The notes below the pieces were generated by a model. It saw only the letters and a program-made list of their open reading frames with translations, ran no database searches and was not told where the DNA came from. This document shows positions 62,801 through 64,000 of a stretch of DNA of 64,000 nt, piece by piece. A program made the position numbers and the translations under genes. Location of the stretch: positions 1-64,000 of the forward strand of contig NZ_AJXT01000018.1 in assembly GCF_000264295.1 (NCBI RefSeq), in the 5' to 3' direction. The DNA comes from Rhodanobacter spathiphylli B39 (GTDB lineage Bacteria; Pseudomonadota; Gammaproteobacteria; Xanthomonadales; Rhodanobacteraceae). Numbering within the stretch: position 1 is the stretch's first letter; every line of letters begins with the position of its first letter.

Positions 62801-62925
62801 TCGTCGGTGATCGCCAGCGCCTCGTAGTCGCAAACTTTCGCGCGCTCGAACAGTTCGCGCGCACTGGACGCGCCGCGGCCGAACGAGAAGTTCGACAGGC
62901 AATGCAGCTCGGCATACGCGTTCAT
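59857..62925 (-). CDS. dnaE2: error-prone DNA polymerase DnaE2 (ImuC)
   Basis: 1022-aa C-family polymerase used in SOS mutagenesis. The PHP domain starts at [18 protein letters not shown], the palm carries the catalytic [12 protein letters not shown] aspartates, and the C-terminal OB fold includes [18 protein letters not shown]. It lacks the long C-terminal tail of replicative DnaE. ATG 62925 overlaps the imuB stop by 4 bases (ATGA), the usual imuB-dnaE2 coupling. It works with ImuB on damaged templates. Confidence 0.95.
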   Translation of the reverse strand: MNAYAELHCLSNFSFGRGASSARELFERAKVCDYEALAITDECSLAGIVRALEASRATGVKLIVGAEFQLDDGPRLVLLCENKAGYTALCKLITRGRRASVKGTYRLHRADLADGVPGTFALWLPGREPDVAHGRWMRDTFAGRAWLAVELHHGPDDAGRLRELQRLGHSLDLPLVAAGDVHMHVRRRLALQNTLTAIRHRVPLAEAGALIFRNGERHLRRREALDAIYPAELMHESTAIAARCTFSLDELTYRYPAELVPEGHSASSWLRHLTEKGMRWRWPNGVPEKVRAQIEHELGLIEELQYESYFLTVHDIVHFARSQKILCQGRGSAANSAVCFALGVTEVDPARMNLLVERFISKERNEPPDIDVDFEHERREEVIQYIYAKYGRERAALAATVICYRGKSAVRDVAKALGLPPDQVDQLSGIFGWRGEQSLDERLREHGFDPQGAVLRRVLKLTAELRDMPRHLSQHVGGFVISDAPLAELVPVENAAMADRTIIQWDKDDLDTMRLLKVDCLALGMLSCVRRCLDLLRAHRGQDYSLATLPAEDPQTYEMIQRADTVGVFQIESRAQMAMLPRHRPENFYDLVIQVAIVRPGPIQGDMVHPYLRRRRGEEPVDYPSEDLKAVFERTLGVPLFQEQVMKLAIVAAGYTAGEADQLRRAMAAWKRHGGMEHHRERIIRGMLERGYTAEFAARLFEQIKGFGSYGFPESHAASFAGIVYASCWLKCHEPAAFACALLNAQPMGFYGPSQIVQDAQRHGIAVRPVDVRHSEWDCTLEDDARDQPALRLGLRQVRGFREDVAERISAARAARAFVDVTDLCARTGIDRRQQELLAEAGALRGLAGHRHRAKWAVAGVEPQLPLFGRASPAEEAIALPVPSVAENLQSDYARTGLSLGPHPLQLIRSRLRAARFADSRSLRGQRHQSLVRAAGLVTQRQRPQTASGVTFITIEDEHGAINVVVWSQVAERQRRAYLEARLLGVEGQWECVDGVAHLIARRLTDMSAWLGELDSRSRDFH

Positions 62926-64000
62926 GCGAACCAGCCGTGCAGCATCCAGCCGTCGCGCTCGCCCGGCGCGCAGAACGCCCAGCCGCGCTGGCCCTGCGCG
63001 GTCTCCACCACGTAGTAGTCGCGGCACACCTCGCCGCCATCCCACCAGCCGGTTTCCAGTCGCTCGGGGCCGGCCAGGATGCGCGGCGCGGCACCGCGCA
63101 GCGGAATCGGCCGCTCGAACAGCCAGGTCGGTCGCGGCGAGGGTTCCTGCCAGCCGTCATCGTGGGCCGTCACTTTCTGCGCCAGCTCGGGCCGCGGATC
63201 GGTGGTGCTGCCCAGTTGATGCACGGCGCGATCGCCCAGCCGCGCACGCAGGCGTTCGCGCAGCTGTTCGATCGGCAACGCGTTGGCGGGACGCTCGTCG
63301 AACAGGTCGCGGCCGGCCGGCACGAACGCAGGCAGATCGCGCGCGAGCAGGCGCATGGCGATGACCGGTTGCGGCAGTTGCACCTGCTCCAGCCGCGCGC
63401 GCGCCAGTTCGAACAGCATGCCGGCCTCGCGCTCGGGCGCGAGCAGGCCCACCTTCACCTCGGTGTGTCCCTCGCGATGTTCCAGCTGCAACGTGAAACG
63501 CTGCACGCCGCCGTCGCGACCGGCCAGATAGGCGGACAGATCGGACGTCATGCGACGCAGCGGAAAGACCAGCGCGCCAATGGCTTCGACTTCGTGCGTC
63601 AGCTCGATGCGCAGGTCGAAGCGGTCGGGTGGCCGATACGCTTCCAGGCCGGCCGGGGCCGCGCCGGTCAGGCGATCCAGCGCGAGCAGCAACTCCGCAC
63701 CGAAACGCCGGCGCAGGCCGTCGCGCGGCAGCGCCAGCAACTGGCCCAGCGTGCGGATGCCCATGCCCGGCAAGGCCTCGGCCGCCGCCGCAGGCAGGCG
63801 ACTCTGGGCCAGCGGGATGCGCTGCAATGCGTGACGCAGCTGTTCGTCGGTGAGCACCGCCTGGCCGTCGGCGACGCCGGCCAGCACATGCGCCGCATGC
63901 GGCGTGGGCGCGGCGCTGATCCGGTGGCGGAAACCCAGCGCATCGAGATCGGCGCGCAGCAGGCTTTCCAGCCGCGGCCACGAACCGAACAGGTTCAGGC
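62922..64000 (-). CDS. imuB: ImuB, Y-family polymerase-like protein (partial, 5' end beyond the window)
   Basis: The last 358 residues are in the window; the reading frame is open through base 64000. It contains a helix-hairpin-helix-like segment ([23 protein letters not shown]) and the little-finger region followed by a C-terminal tail ending in [10 protein letters not shown]. ImuB lacks polymerase activity in characterised systems and links DnaE2 to the sliding clamp. imuA and any LexA box would be to the right of the window. Confidence 0.9.
   Translation of the reverse strand, partial: LNLFGSWPRLESLLRADLDALGFRHRISAAPTPHAAHVLAGVADGQAVLTDEQLRHALQRIPLAQSRLPAAAAEALPGMGIRTLGQLLALPRDGLRRRFGAELLLALDRLTGAAPAGLEAYRPPDRFDLRIELTHEVEAIGALVFPLRRMTSDLSAYLAGRDGGVQRFTLQLEHREGHTEVKVGLLAPEREAGMLFELARARLEQVQLPQPVIAMRLLARDLPAFVPAGRDLFDERPANALPIEQLRERLRARLGDRAVHQLGSTTDPRPELAQKVTAHDDGWQEPSPRPTWLFERPIPLRGAAPRILAGPERLETGWWDGGEVCRDYYVVETAQGQRGWAFCAPGERDGWMLHGWFA

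Overview
The window is chromosomal DNA of a GC-rich gammaproteobacterium, most likely Xanthomonadales (Lysobacterales), family Rhodanobacteraceae (Rhodanobacter/Dyella-like). The grounds are the Xanthomonas-type Clp regulator beside speD, coq7, rplM-rpsI and trpGDC; the zapA-6S RNA-fau order; a CydP-CydA-CydB-CydX oxidase operon; an Oar-like TonB receptor; and GC-rich palindromic repeats of the kind found in this order. No phage, plasmid, CRISPR array or transposase gene was seen.

Layout. 0.15-4.8 kb: pepQ, then cydP-cydA-cydB-cydX (cytochrome bd quinol oxidase). 4.76-4.92 kb: a 166-bp palindromic element between convergent genes. 4.9-9.6 kb: ygfB-pepP on the minus strand, then TIGR02449-zapA, 6S RNA, fau, an EVE-domain gene and rpiA on the plus strand. 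9.6-16.3 kb: a ClC chloride transporter, rplM-rpsI-tRNA-Gln, coq7, speD, clp and a TauE/SafE permease. 16.3-19.5 kb: trpG-trpD-trpC and a HAD phosphatase.

19.6-39.2 kb is the most interesting stretch: two divergent gene sets with a common theme of murein (peptidoglycan) peptide breakdown and D-amino acid use. On the minus strand are a DUF819 permease, an NlpC/P60 endopeptidase, an L-Ala-D/L-Glu epimerase, an RpiR regulator, an L,D-transpeptidase-like protein, a dicarboxylate/amino acid symporter and a D-arginine-dehydrogenase-like FAD enzyme. On the plus strand are a secreted transglutaminase-like protein, an Oar-like TonB-dependent receptor, DAP decarboxylase, an M19 dipeptidase, two beta-lactamase-fold serine hydrolases, a VanX-type D-Ala-D-Ala dipeptidase and an AmiD-like amidase lipoprotein. 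Read together they suggest a pathway that imports cell-wall fragments, strips them to L-Ala-D-Glu, DAP and D-Ala, and feeds these to central metabolism.

39.2-47.0 kb: a chorismate-lyase-like periplasmic protein, a TolC/HlyD/CusA-type tripartite efflux operon, and a lytic-transglycosylase-like gene translationally coupled to a small membrane protein (possible effector and immunity pair). 47.1-48.6 kb: trpE, about 27.6 kb from trpG. 48.6-55.2 kb: a proteobacterial dedicated sortase system (PdsS, PdsR, VIT/vWA sortase target with a degenerate sorting signal, class GN sortase) plus small unrecognised genes. 55.3-59.7 kb: rpe, djlA, cytochrome c, purC and membrane proteins. 59.9-64.0 kb: dnaE2 and imuB (mutagenic SOS polymerase cassette); imuB runs off the right edge.

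No stretch over 300 bases lacks a gene; the longest is the 288-base speD/clp divergent region (14425-14712). Bases 1-152 contain no gene I can support.
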